Source of the DNA: Nocardia caishijiensis NBRC 108228 | GTDB lineage: Bacteria > Actinomycetota > Actinomycetes > Mycobacteriales > Mycobacteriaceae | NCBI RefSeq assembly: GCF_001612825.1 | Contig: NZ_BDBE01000032.1 | Location: 43,569 to 107,568 of the forward strand | Direction: 5' to 3' | DNA length: 64,000 bases | Part shown: piece by piece, positions 49,495-58,200 of the stretch | Layout of the letters: the number at the start of each line of letters is the position of its first letter | Numbering within the stretch: position 1 is the first letter of the stretch | Notes under the pieces: model-generated | Seen by the model: the letters and a program-made list of their open reading frames with translations, nothing else | Told to the model about the DNA's origin: nothing | The model's database searches: none | Position numbers and translations under genes: made by a program

Positions 49495-50720
49495 TGAGTA
49501 CCGATCCCACCTACATCAGTGCGATGGAACATTTCGAGTCCATGCCGCACGAACAGATCTATGCCCGCACCCAGCAGATCGACGCGGGTGAGATCCTGGG
49601 CGCCTCGATGACCTGGCTGGAAACGGCCGCCACCCTCGCCACCCTCCCGGTCACCAAGGCCAACGCCGACCAGGTGATGGCTGAGGCCGGATGGGAGGGC
49701 GCGGCAGCTGAAGCCGCTGCCGCGAGCACCCGTAGTTTCGCCGCCGCCATCGATGAATTGGCCGCGGTGATGGCCGAAGTCGGTACCCGCCTCGGTGGTG
49801 TCGCGGCGGCCGCCGAAGCGGTGAAACTGGCGGTGGTCGCGCCCGGCGACTCCGGACCGATCGGTACCATCGCCCGTCTGCTGGAAGCCGCGGATGTCAT
49901 CGACGCGCAGATGGCGGCCGAGGCGTTGCGCCAGGAAGCGCTCCTGGCCATGAACATGATCTACAAGCCCGCCTACAGCCTGGCCGGAACCGGCGTCCCC
50001 GCCCTGCCCGTGCCCGCCGGGGAATCCCCTGCGCCCCTGGATCCGCCGCGAACCAACGGCGCACCCCCTGCGGCAGGCTCCCCCCAGAACCCCGCGCCCC
50101 CACCGTCCGCCACCGAACCACCGGCACCGACCGGCGAGCCCGCGCCGCCGACCCCCGCCACCCCCGGCGAAGGCTCGGCCCCGAGCACCGAACTTCCGGC
50201 ACCGCCCAGCGAGAGCCCTTCGCCGACGACCGAGCCCCCGCCGCCCAGCGATAGCCCGATCCCGCCCAGCGAAAGTCCATCGCCTACAAGCGAAGTTCCG
50301 GCGCCGCCGAGCGAAAGCCCCTCCCCCACACCCGAACCACCGGCACCGCCCACCGAAAGTCCATCGCCCACGAGCGAAGTTCCGGCGCCGCCACCCAGCG
50401 ACAGCCCGATACCGCCCAGCGAACCACCGGCCCCGCCGACGACGAATCCTCCACCGCCTCCGGCGGAAAGCCCGGCACCACCGAGCGAACCGCCCGCGCC
50501 ACCCGCACCCCCCAGCCAGCAGGATTCCAACCCGACCGCACCGGACACCAACGTGCCTCCGGCACCACCCGCACCCCAGGGCGCCCCCGACATGTCCGAC
50601 CCCGGCGGCCAACCCGGCGTCACCGGCCCCGTGCCCGGCGCCGAACCACCCCAACCGGCACCACCACCCCAACCACCGTCGGGCCTGGACCAGCCCGGAG
50701 TCATCCCGCCACAGCGATAG
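49494..50720 (+). CDS. PPE-like protein with long Pro/Ser-rich tail
   Basis: 408 residues. The first ~165 residues are helical, with WEG in AEAGWEGAAAEAA (the WxG-type turn) and the long Ala-rich helix SFAAAIDELAAVMAEV, as in PPE-like type VII substrates. The rest (~170-408) is low complexity, built from PAPPSESPSPT-like units and ending QPGVIPPQR. That tail could span the cell wall. ATG overlaps the PE-like stop (TGATG). The last ~60 codons and the following 100 bp have a second, decayed copy downstream. Confidence 0.75.
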   Translation: MSTDPTYISAMEHFESMPHEQIYARTQQIDAGEILGASMTWLETAATLATLPVTKANADQVMAEAGWEGAAAEAAAASTRSFAAAIDELAAVMAEVGTRLGGVAAAAEAVKLAVVAPGDSGPIGTIARLLEAADVIDAQMAAEALRQEALLAMNMIYKPAYSLAGTGVPALPVPAGESPAPLDPPRTNGAPPAAGSPQNPAPPPSATEPPAPTGEPAPPTPATPGEGSAPSTELPAPPSESPSPTTEPPPPSDSPIPPSESPSPTSEVPAPPSESPSPTPEPPAPPTESPSPTSEVPAPPPSDSPIPPSEPPAPPTTNPPPPPAESPAPPSEPPAPPAPPSQQDSNPTAPDTNVPPAPPAPQGAPDMSDPGGQPGVTGPVPGAEPPQPAPPPQPPSGLDQPGVIPPQR

Positions 50721-50736
50721 GCCGACGCAGTCGGTG

Positions 50737-50759
50737 GGCAGTCTCATCCTGAGTCTGCC
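50737..50759 (+). terminator. Hairpin after the PPE-like gene
   Basis: GGCAG-T-CTCA / TGAG-T-CTGCC with a 3-nt loop, 16 nt past the PPE-like stop. A weaker version occurs in the second copy near 51152. No T-run. Confidence 0.45.
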
Positions 50760-50821
50760 GTCCGAGAAGATCAGGCCCCACGGGGACCAGTGGAGGTCAA
50801 GGGGCCCGGTCGGACATCCGA

Positions 50822-51225
50822 ATTCCTGCGATACCACCAGCACCCTTGAATGGCCCCGACATGTCCGACCCCGGCATCACCGGCCCTCCGCCCGATGGCC
50901 AGCCCCGCGTCACCGGCCCTCTACCCGACGGCCAGCCCGGCATCACCGGCCCTCTACCCGACGGCCAGCCCGGCATCACCGGCCCTCTACCCGACGGCCA
51001 GCCCGGCATCACCGGCCCTCTACCCGACGGCCAGCCCCGCGTCACCGGCTCTGCGCCCGGCACCGAAACACCCCCACCGGTACCACGAGCCCAGCCGCCA
51101 TCGGCCGGGACCAACCGGCGTCATTCCGCCGCAGCGATAGGTCGACGCATTCGGTGAGCAGACTCAGGAGAGACTGCCGTTCGAGAGGATCAGGCCCAAG
51201 GGGACCAGCGGAGGTCAGCGGAACT
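50822..51225 (+). pseudogene. Decayed tandem copy of the PPE-like 3' end
   Basis: From about 50822 the sequence resembles 50552 onward: ...CCCGACATGTCCGACCCCGGC... then the Pro-rich tail, the end CCGCAGCGATAGG, and about 90 bp of 3' flanking (AGGATCAGGCCCAAGGGGACC against AAGATCAGGCCCCACGGGGACC). The copy carries an inserted 33-bp repeat array and a net 2-nt loss before the ending, so the original IPPQR end is out of phase with the repeats. It lacks the helical N-terminal domain. Therefore it is a pseudogene-like fragment, though the 33-bp repeat region is still an open frame (50846-51157). Confidence 0.65.
50873..51037 (+). repeat. Five 33-bp tandem repeats
   Basis: Five back-to-back 33-bp units with a partial sixth to about 51063; each encodes GITGPLPDGQP (units 1 and 2 vary: GITGPPPDGQP and RVTGPLPDGQP). 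Units 3, 4 and 5 are identical. The exact identity of three units indicates recent expansion by slippage or unequal recombination. Confidence 0.9.
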
Positions 51226-51293
51226 CGACCGCACACCCAGTCGGCGTGGGCCGACCGGATGGCATCACGTGTCGGTGCGTGAGGTGAAGACGA

Positions 51294-51620
51294 TCAGCTT
51301 TCACGCCGATGGAAAACGAGGTGCCAACCCGGAGGCACGGTGACCCTCGTCGGTGGATCCACCTGTTCGATACGCTCGTCCACTTGGTGATCGGGGAAGT
51401 CGGCGACGACTTCAGCGGCTACGCAAGTGGTCGAGTCGCGGTCGTCGTCGGTGATCGGCCCCTCGACGACGAATCTGATGGAGATCACGCCGTCTTCCGC
51501 CGTGCAGAACACCGCCCTGAGAGCGGCCGAAACCTCGTGCCACAACGCGCGACCGACCGAGAGAACCAGGTCGCCACGGCTCGGCTCCACCTGCCTGCAG
51601 GTCGAGGTCGGAACGCTCAC
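51294..51620 (-). CDS. Small protein downstream of proB, unknown function
   Basis: 108 residues from a GTG that overlaps the proB stop by 3-4 nt (GTGA). Polar, with a central block GVISIRFVVEGPITDDDRDST, then VAAEVVADFPDHQVDERIEQV, a motif pattern (ITxxDRDS...ATEVxADFP) I remember from small, widespread hypothetical proteins sometimes linked with immunity functions. I am not confident of that link. No signal peptide. Position suggests coupled expression with proB. Confidence 0.7.
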   Translation of the reverse strand: MSVPTSTCRQVEPSRGDLVLSVGRALWHEVSAALRAVFCTAEDGVISIRFVVEGPITDDDRDSTTCVAAEVVADFPDHQVDERIEQVDPPTRVTVPPGWHLVFHRRES

Positions 51621-52732
51621 ACCTTGACCAGGTCGTCCGCGTGGATGACCGGGCGCTGCATGGTGTCGGGGAGGTCGGTGGTGGAACGGCCGAGCATGGT
51701 GGACAGTTCGGTGCTGTCGTATTCCACGACCCCCCTGGCGACGACCTCGTCGGCGGGACTGACCAGGTCCACCACATCGCCGCCGAAGAAGCGGCCGCGG
51801 ATGCCGGTGATGCCCGCGGCGAGCAGGGAGCGGCGCTCGGCGACAGCGGCGACGGCACCGTCGTCGAGCAGGACCGCGCCGCGGGTGTCGGCGGCATGGC
51901 GGACCCAGAACTTGCGGCCGGAGAGGCGGACGGGCCGGGCCGCGAAGGCGGTGCCGACGGTGCCGTCGGCCAAGGCGGTCGCGGCGTCGGCGGCGGAGGC
52001 GAGCAGGACGGGAATGCCCGCGTCGGCCGCGAGACGGGCGGCCGACAGTTTGGAGGCCATGCCGCCGGTGCCGAGCGCACCACCGCTGCCCGCGATGACG
52101 CCATCGAGGTCGGCGCTGCCGCGCACCTCGGGAATGAAAGTCGCGGGTCCCTTGCGTGGGTCGCCGTCGTAGAGTCCGGCCACATCGGAGAGCAGGATCA
52201 GGGCGTCGGCGCCGACGAGGTGGGCGACGAGGGCGGCGAGCCGGTCGTTGTCGCCGAAGCGGATCTCCTCGGTGGCGACGGTGTCGTTCTCGTTGACCAC
52301 CGCGACCGCACCGAGCGAACGCAACCGGTCGAGGGTGCGCTGGGCGTTGCGGTGGTGCTCGCGGCGGGCGAAGTCGTCGGCCGACAGCAGGACCTGGCCG
52401 ACGGTGCGGCCGTAGCGGGCGAACGAGGTTCCCCAGGCGTGCGCCAGGGCGAGCTGCCCGACACTGGCCGCGGCCTGTTTGGTCGCGAGGTCTTTGGGCC
52501 GCTTCGACAGGCCGAGCGGTGCGAGCCCGGCGCCGATGGCGCCCGACGACACCACGACCACATCGGACCCCGCGCGCATCCGCGCTTCGACGGCATCGGC
52601 GAGCAGATCCAGCCGACCGGTGTCGAGACCGCCTTCGAGGCTGGTCAGGGCCGACGAACCGATCTTCACCACCACGGTGCGTGCCGACACGATCGCGGCC
52701 CGCCCCTGGCTCAGCTCCGAACCCACCTGCAT
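51617..52732 (-). CDS. proB: Glutamate 5-kinase
   Basis: 371 residues. N-terminal amino-acid kinase domain (VVVKIGSSALTS; VVSSGAIGAGL; VNENDTVATEEIRFGDNDRLAALVA) and a C-terminal PUA domain (GVVEYDSTEL). It phosphorylates glutamate, the first step of proline synthesis, and is subject to proline inhibition. ATG start; its stop is overlapped by the small downstream gene. Located downstream of obg as in mycobacteria (Rv2439c). Confidence 0.96.
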   Translation of the reverse strand: MQVGSELSQGRAAIVSARTVVVKIGSSALTSLEGGLDTGRLDLLADAVEARMRAGSDVVVVSSGAIGAGLAPLGLSKRPKDLATKQAAASVGQLALAHAWGTSFARYGRTVGQVLLSADDFARREHHRNAQRTLDRLRSLGAVAVVNENDTVATEEIRFGDNDRLAALVAHLVGADALILLSDVAGLYDGDPRKGPATFIPEVRGSADLDGVIAGSGGALGTGGMASKLSAARLAADAGIPVLLASAADAATALADGTVGTAFAARPVRLSGRKFWVRHAADTRGAVLLDDGAVAAVAERRSLLAAGITGIRGRFFGGDVVDLVSPADEVVARGVVEYDSTELSTMLGRSTTDLPDTMQRPVIHADDLVKV

Positions 52733-52843
52733 CGCCCAACTCCCTGCCCGAATCGTCGTCGACGGGCTCCGCAGAGCCCTACCGCAGTATGCCGACCGAC
52801 TCGTCGCGCCCGACAGCGAATTTCGTCGGGCGCGACACCACCG

Positions 52844-54307
52844 TCAACTCTTTCGTTCACCGTTCTCGTCGAGCAGACCACGCCGCGCCTGCGAGGCGAG
52901 CTTGCGCTCGGCCGCGCTGACCCGGTCGTTCGTCTCGAGCCGCACGTCGGTGCCACGCCCGGTCGGCTGCATGTCGACACCCGCCGAGATCTGCGGCTCC
53001 CACTCGAACGTCACGTCGCCGATGGTCACCGGGCAGCCCGGTTGGGCGCCCTGCTTGACCAGCTCCGCCTCGACACCGAGGCGCGCCAACCGGTCGGCCA
53101 GGTAGCCGACGGCCTCGTCGTTGTTGAAGTCGGTCTGGCGAATCCAGCGTTCCGGCCGGGTACCGCGCACGATGAAACCACCGGGTTCCTGCGGATCGGC
53201 GATGACGCTGAACCCGGTCTCGTCGATCGCGATCGGGCGGATGACCGGGCGCTTGGCGGCGGCCTTCGGATGGTCTTCGCGGTATCGGCGGACCATGTCG
53301 GCCAGCGCGAAGGTCAGCGGACGCAGACCCGCGCGGCTCACGGCCGAGATCTCGAACACCGGCCAGCCGCGGGCGGTGAACTCGGGGGTCACCATCTCGG
53401 CGAGCTCTTGGCCGTCGGGGACGTCGGTCTTGTTGAGGATGACCACGCGCGGGCGATCGGCCAGGTCGCCCAGGCCTTCGTCACCGGAGAGCGCGGGCTT
53501 GTACGCGGCGAGCTCCGCCTCGAGCGCGTCCACATCCGAGACCGGGTCACGACCCGGTTCGAGGGTCGCGCAGTCGACGACGTGCGCCAGCACCGCGCAT
53601 CGCTCCAGATGCCGCAGGAAGTCGAGACCGAGGCCACGACCCTGACTCGCACCGGGAATCAGCCCGGGGACGTCGGCGACGGTGAACGTGGTGTCACCGG
53701 ACTGCACCACACCGAGGTTCGGCACGAGCGTGGTGAACGGGTAGTCGGCGATCTTCGGCTTCGCGGCCGAGAGCACCGAGACCAGCGAGGACTTACCGGC
53801 AGAGGGGAACCCGACCAGGCCGACATCGGCGACCGACTTCAGCTCGAGAACGAGATCGAGTTCTTCGCCCTCCTCGCCGAGCAGCGCGAAACCGGGCGCC
53901 TTGCGCGCCTTGGACGCCAGCGAGGCGTTACCGAGTCCACCGCGACCGCCGCGGGCGATGATGAACCGGTTGCCGACACCCACCAGGTCGACGACGACCT
54001 TGCCGTCGGTGTCGACGACCACGGTGCCGTCGGGCACCTGCAGCACCAGGTCGCCGCCCTGCTTGCCGTCGCGGTTGCCACCCTCGCCCGGCTTGCCGTT
54101 GCCCGCCTTGGCGTGGGGGTGGAAGTGGAAATCGAGCAGGGTGTGCACGTTGGCGTCGACCTCGAGGATCACGTCGCCACCGTTGCCGCCGTTGCCCCCG
54201 TCGGGACCGCCGAGCGGCTTGAACTTCTCACGATGCACCGAGGCGCAACCGTGTCCACCTCTACCGGCACGAACATGCAGCACGACGCGGTCGATGAATT
54301 TGGACAT
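52844..54307 (-). CDS. obg: GTPase Obg (CgtA)
   Basis: 487 residues. Glycine-rich Obg fold at the N-terminus (HVRAGRGGHGCASVHREKF, GGDGGNGGNGGD-like loops), a GTPase domain with GFPSAGKSSLV, DVPGLIPGAS and NKTDVPD, and an OCT C-terminal domain plus acidic extension. Essential ribosome-assembly and stress GTPase. GGAGGAGGA lies 9 nt before the ATG. Third in the rplU-rpmA-obg order. Confidence 0.95.
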   Translation of the reverse strand: MSKFIDRVVLHVRAGRGGHGCASVHREKFKPLGGPDGGNGGNGGDVILEVDANVHTLLDFHFHPHAKAGNGKPGEGGNRDGKQGGDLVLQVPDGTVVVDTDGKVVVDLVGVGNRFIIARGGRGGLGNASLASKARKAPGFALLGEEGEELDLVLELKSVADVGLVGFPSAGKSSLVSVLSAAKPKIADYPFTTLVPNLGVVQSGDTTFTVADVPGLIPGASQGRGLGLDFLRHLERCAVLAHVVDCATLEPGRDPVSDVDALEAELAAYKPALSGDEGLGDLADRPRVVILNKTDVPDGQELAEMVTPEFTARGWPVFEISAVSRAGLRPLTFALADMVRRYREDHPKAAAKRPVIRPIAIDETGFSVIADPQEPGGFIVRGTRPERWIRQTDFNNDEAVGYLADRLARLGVEAELVKQGAQPGCPVTIGDVTFEWEPQISAGVDMQPTGRGTDVRLETNDRVSAAERKLASQARRGLLDENGERKS

Positions 54308-54363
54308 GGGTTGATCCTCCTCCTTCTGACTGGTCGTTTGCGGTAAGGATGGACGAACACGAC

Positions 54364-54394
54364 AGAGCGGGTCAGGAAAACCCTGACCCGCTCT
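54364..54394 (-). terminator. Hairpin between rpmA and obg
   Basis: A 13-bp perfect stem AGAGCGGGTCAGG / CCTGACCCGCTCT with a 5-nt loop sits about 32 nt past the rpmA stop and 57 nt before obg. It can reduce read-through so that obg is made at a lower level than the two ribosomal proteins. No T-run. Confidence 0.65.
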
Positions 54395-54425
54395 GGTGTC
54401 CGTGGGGAGCGAATGCTCCAGGCGG

Positions 54426-54692
54426 TCAGGCCTGGACCGGCTCCGGGACAACGATGTTGACGGTCTTGCGGCCACGCTTGGTGCCGAACTCGACCGCGCC
54501 CGCCGCGAGGGCGAACAGGGTGTCGTCGCCACCACGGCCGACGTTCACGCCGGGGTGGAAGTGGGTTCCGCGCTGACGGACGAGGATCTCGCCCGCGCTG
54601 ACCTTCTGGCCGCCGAAACGCTTCACGCCGAGGCGCTGGGCGTTCGAATCACGACCGTTCCGGGAGCTGGATGCACCCTTCTTATGTGCCAT
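54426..54692 (-). CDS. rpmA: 50S ribosomal protein L27
   Basis: 88 residues, MAHKKGASSSRNGRDSNAQRLGVK, the standard L27 opening, without a cleaved N-terminal extension. Part of the 50S subunit near the peptidyl-transferase centre. Follows rplU by 21 nt. Confidence 0.97.
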   Translation of the reverse strand: MAHKKGASSSRNGRDSNAQRLGVKRFGGQKVSAGEILVRQRGTHFHPGVNVGRGGDDTLFALAAGAVEFGTKRGRKTVNIVVPEPVQA

Positions 54693-54713
54693 TGCTTCGT
54701 CTCCTCGGGTGTC

Positions 54714-55025
54714 TTACTTGATGCCGGTGACCTTGATGACCGTCAGCGGCTGACGGTGACCCTGGCGCTTGTGGTAGCCGGTCTTGTTCTTGAACTTGTG
54801 GATCCGGATCTTCGGGCCCTTGGTCTGATCGACGACCTCGGCGGCCACGGAGATCTTGGCCAGCTTGTCGGCGTCGGTGGTCAGGTCGGCGCCGTCGACC
54901 ACGAGAACCGGGGTCAGGGCCACGGCGTCGCCGGGCTTGCCCTCGATCTTCTCGACCTTCACCAGGTCACCGACCGCGACCTTGTACTGCTTTCCGCCGG
55001 TCTTGACGATTGCGTACGCTGCCAT
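54714..55025 (-). CDS. rplU: 50S ribosomal protein L21
   Basis: 103 residues, starting MAAYAIVKTGGKQYKVAVGD. GGAGGAAG precedes the ATG. An upstream in-frame extension is untranslated leader. The transcript has a ~160-nt 5' UTR with a CCCCGC/GCGGGG hairpin (55100-55115) that resembles a CRISPR repeat. Confidence 0.97.
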   Translation of the reverse strand: MAAYAIVKTGGKQYKVAVGDLVKVEKIEGKPGDAVALTPVLVVDGADLTTDADKLAKISVAAEVVDQTKGPKIRIHKFKNKTGYHKRQGHRQPLTVIKVTGIK

Positions 55026-55091
55026 CGGTCGGCTTCCTCCACTCACGTTGGTCCTGCACATGTCCACGCCGCAGCTGCGACGCGTATTCCT

Positions 55092-55122
55092 GGGCTCATC
55101 CCCGCACGAGCGGGGGAAGAAC
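55092..55122 (-). other. Single CRISPR-I-E-like hairpin in the rplU leader
   Basis: On the minus strand the 31-nt stretch starts GTTCTTCCCCCGC and ends GCGGGGATGAGCCC, with a 6-bp stem and 4-nt loop, very like actinobacterial type I-E repeats (they end GCGGGGATGAGCCC-like). There is only one copy, with no spacer array and no cas genes in the window. It may be an accidental look-alike hairpin of the r-protein leader. Confidence 0.45.
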
Positions 55123-55192
55123 GTTAGCTGCCTGTCTGCGGTATCACCCGGCCGTCCGGCCGGATGCCCAATCGCTGGGCAGCGACCGACCT

Positions 55193-55222
55193 AGGTTACC
55201 AGAACGGTATGCCCTCCCCCAA
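55193..55222 (-). promoter_or_regulatory. rplU promoter
   Basis: TTGGGG (-35, 55217-55222) and TAACCT (-10, 55193-55198, preceded by TG) with an 18-nt spacer, giving a transcript start near 55187. The -35 falls inside the rne terminator stem. The -10 word CTGGTAACCT is shared with rpsT. Confidence 0.6.
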
Positions 55223-55249
55223 TTCGGCCGGTCAGGGCCGAATCGGGGG
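55216..55249 (-). terminator. rne terminator
   Basis: CCCCC...ATTCGGCC / GGCCGAAT...GGGGG stem with one mismatch, 7 nt past the rne stop on the minus strand. No T-run. It overlaps the rplU promoter. Confidence 0.65.
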
Positions 55250-55256
55250 TAGCGGG

Positions 55257-58200
55257 TCAGTTCGATTCCGGGGCAGGCGCGCCCGCCGGACGCGCCACCG
55301 CACGTCGGCGCGGCTTGCGCTGCGGGACGACGACGGGTTCGGCGTCGAAGTCCACCACAGCGGCGGAGGGCTGCTCGTTCGGCGAGACGACGAACACCGC
55401 GCCCGCGCTGTCGGCGGCGGGCGCCGCCGTGGAACGGGCGACACGACGCCTGCGTGGCGCCCGCGCGGCGGGCTCCTCGGCCACCGGTGCCACCGGTTCC
55501 TCGGCGACCACGGGCTCCTCGACGGGTTCCTCGGCGAGCGAGGACGATTCGACGGGTTCGACCGTCGGCGCCTCGTCGGCCGGGGCCGGGGTGACGACGA
55601 CCTCCTCGATCACCTCGTCCTCGGCCGGGACCACGCCGGTGAGCGCCGGGCTGTCGATGGCGGTCTCGGTCTGCGCGGCGGCGCGGCTCGACCGCCGCGA
55701 CCGGGAGCGCGACCGCGACCTGGCCGGTTCCGGAGCGGGCTGCTCGGCCTCGGTCTCGGTCGCGACGACCTCGACGTCCTCGTCATCGTGGTGGGCGGCC
55801 ATCGCCAGCGCGACCGGGTGGGCGCGTTTGACGGCGATGTCCTCCTCCTCGTGCTCGGCGACCGGCGCGGTGCCGTTGGTGGAGGCGGCCGCCTGCGGCT
55901 TGGCCTCACGGTCCTTGTCCTTGCCGCGCCGACGCCGCGAGCCGCTCTCCTTGCCGCGCGGTTCCTCGATGCCCGACCCGGAGTCGACCGGGTAGGAGTG
56001 CACCAGGATGCCGCGGCCGTGGCAGTGCTCACAGGTGGTGGAGAAGGCCTCGACCAGGCCGGTGCCCAGCTTCTTGCGTGTCATCTGGACCAGGCCGAGC
56101 GAGGTGACTTCCGACACCTGGTGGCGGGTGCGGTCGCGGCCGAGCGCCTCGGTGAGGCGGCGCAGCACCAGATCGCGGTTGGACTCGAGCACCATGTCGA
56201 TGAAGTCGACGACGATCATGCCGCCGATGTCGCGCAGCCGCATCTGGCGCACGATCTCCTCGGCCGCCTCCAGGTTGTTCTTGGTGACGGTCTCCTCGAG
56301 GTTCGAGGAACCGGAACCGGTGAACTTGCCGGTGTTGACGTCGACGACGGTCATCGCCTCGGTGCGGTCGATCACCAAGGTGCCGCCCGAGGGCAGCCAC
56401 ACCTTGCGATCCAGCGCCTTGGCCAGCTGCTCGTCGATGCGGTAGGCGTCGAATACGTCGACACCGTTGTTCTCGTGGCGGTTCACCCGCGGGAGCAGGT
56501 CCGGGGCCACGGTGCGCACGTAGTTCTCGACGGTGCTCCACGCGCGGTCACCCTCGATGACCAGCTTGGCGAAGTCCTCGTTGAACAGGTCGCGGATGAC
56601 CTTGACCAGCATGTCCGGCTCTTCGTAGAGAGCCTTGGGCGCATCCTTGGCTGCGTTCTTCGAGGCCTCTTCGATGGTGCGCCAGGTGGCCTGCAGCCGC
56701 TCGACATCGCGGGCCAGCTCGGGCTCGCTCACGCCTTCGGACGCGGTGCGGATGATGACGCCCGCGTCGGCGGGGACGATCTCGCGCAGGATCTCCTTGA
56801 GCCGCTTGCGCTCGGTGTCGGGCAGCTTGCGGCTGATGCCGGTGGAGGTGCCGCCCGGCACGTACACCAGGAAGCGACCCGCGAGCGAGATCTGGGTGGT
56901 CAGGCGGGCACCCTTGTGGCCGACCGGGTCCTTGGACACCTGGACCAGCACGGTGTCGCCCGGCTTGAGCGCCTGCTCGATCTTGCGTTCCTTGCCGCCG
57001 AGACCGGCGGCCTCCCAGTTCACCTCACCGGCGTAGAGCACACCGTTGCGACCGCGACCGATGTCGATGAACGCGGCCTCCATGCTCGGCAGCACGTTCT
57101 GCACCTTGCCCAGGTACACGTTGCCGACCATCGACGCCTGACCGGAACTGGTCACGAAGTGCTCGACGAGGATGTTGTCCTCGAGCACCGCGACCTGCGT
57201 GGTGGTCTGGTGACCCGGGGCGTGCTCGGCCGGGTCGAAGGCCTTCTCGCGCACGACCATCACCCGGTCGACGGCCTCGCGACGGGCGAGGAACTCCGAT
57301 TCGGTGAGGATCGGCGGACGACGACGGCCCGCGTCGCGGCCGTCGCGACGACGCTGACGCTTGGCCTCCAGGCGAGTGGAACCGGAGATGCCCTGCACCT
57401 CGTCGGAGGCACCGGCCCTGGCCCGGCTCTTGTTGCGCGGTTCGCGCTCGTGCACGACCGTGTTCGGCGGGTCGTCCTCGGCGGCGGCATCGGTGTCGGA
57501 GTCCCCGCCGACCTTGCGACGACGGCGCCGCCGACGCCGACGGCTCGCGCCCTCGGGCTGCGTGTCGTCGTCCTCGTCGCTGTCGTCGGACTGCTCGGCC
57601 TCGGCGGGCTGCTCGGCGGCGGGCTCGTCCTCGGTGTCGTGCTCGTCGGTGTCGTTGTCCTCGCCGTCGGCGGACTGCTCGCCGCGACCGCGACCGCGAC
57701 CGCGACGCCCACGGCGGCGGCGACGCGGCTGCCCGTCGGCGTCGTTGTCGTTGTCGTTGTCCGTGTCGGCGTCACCGGTCTGATCGGTGGTCTCGGTGTC
57801 GTCGAGAGCCTCGGCCTCCTCGGCGGGCTCTTCGACCTTCTTGGGTGCGCGTTCGGCACGGCGACGCTTGCGCGCCTCCTCGGCGGCGCTCGCGTCGGGC
57901 GGCAGGAACAGCGGCATCCCGACCTCGGGCGCCTCGAAGACGACCGGTTCGGGCGCCGGTTCCTCGGCGACCCGGTGGGTGAACAGACCGGTGTGCGCGT
58001 CGTCGGCCGTCGGGGGGAACACCTCGTCGGTGCGCGCGACCTGGGGCGCGGAGAACAGGGTGGCGGTCGGGTCGGCCGGCTGCTCGGCGACGGGTGCGGT
58101 GGTTTTCTTCTTGGCCCTGGTGGTCCGGGCGGGTGCCGGGGGTTCGCTGGTCTCGGCGTCGGCGGCGGCGATCGCGTCGCGCACGGTCTCGGCGACCGCC

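Noticed and set aside
41021..51290. A prophage or integrative element
   Set aside because: No integrase, tRNA attachment site, direct-repeat ends or phage structural genes; composition looks like the rest of the window.
55092..55122. A CRISPR array
   Set aside because: Only one repeat-like unit exists, with no spacers or cas genes; kept only as a hairpin feature.
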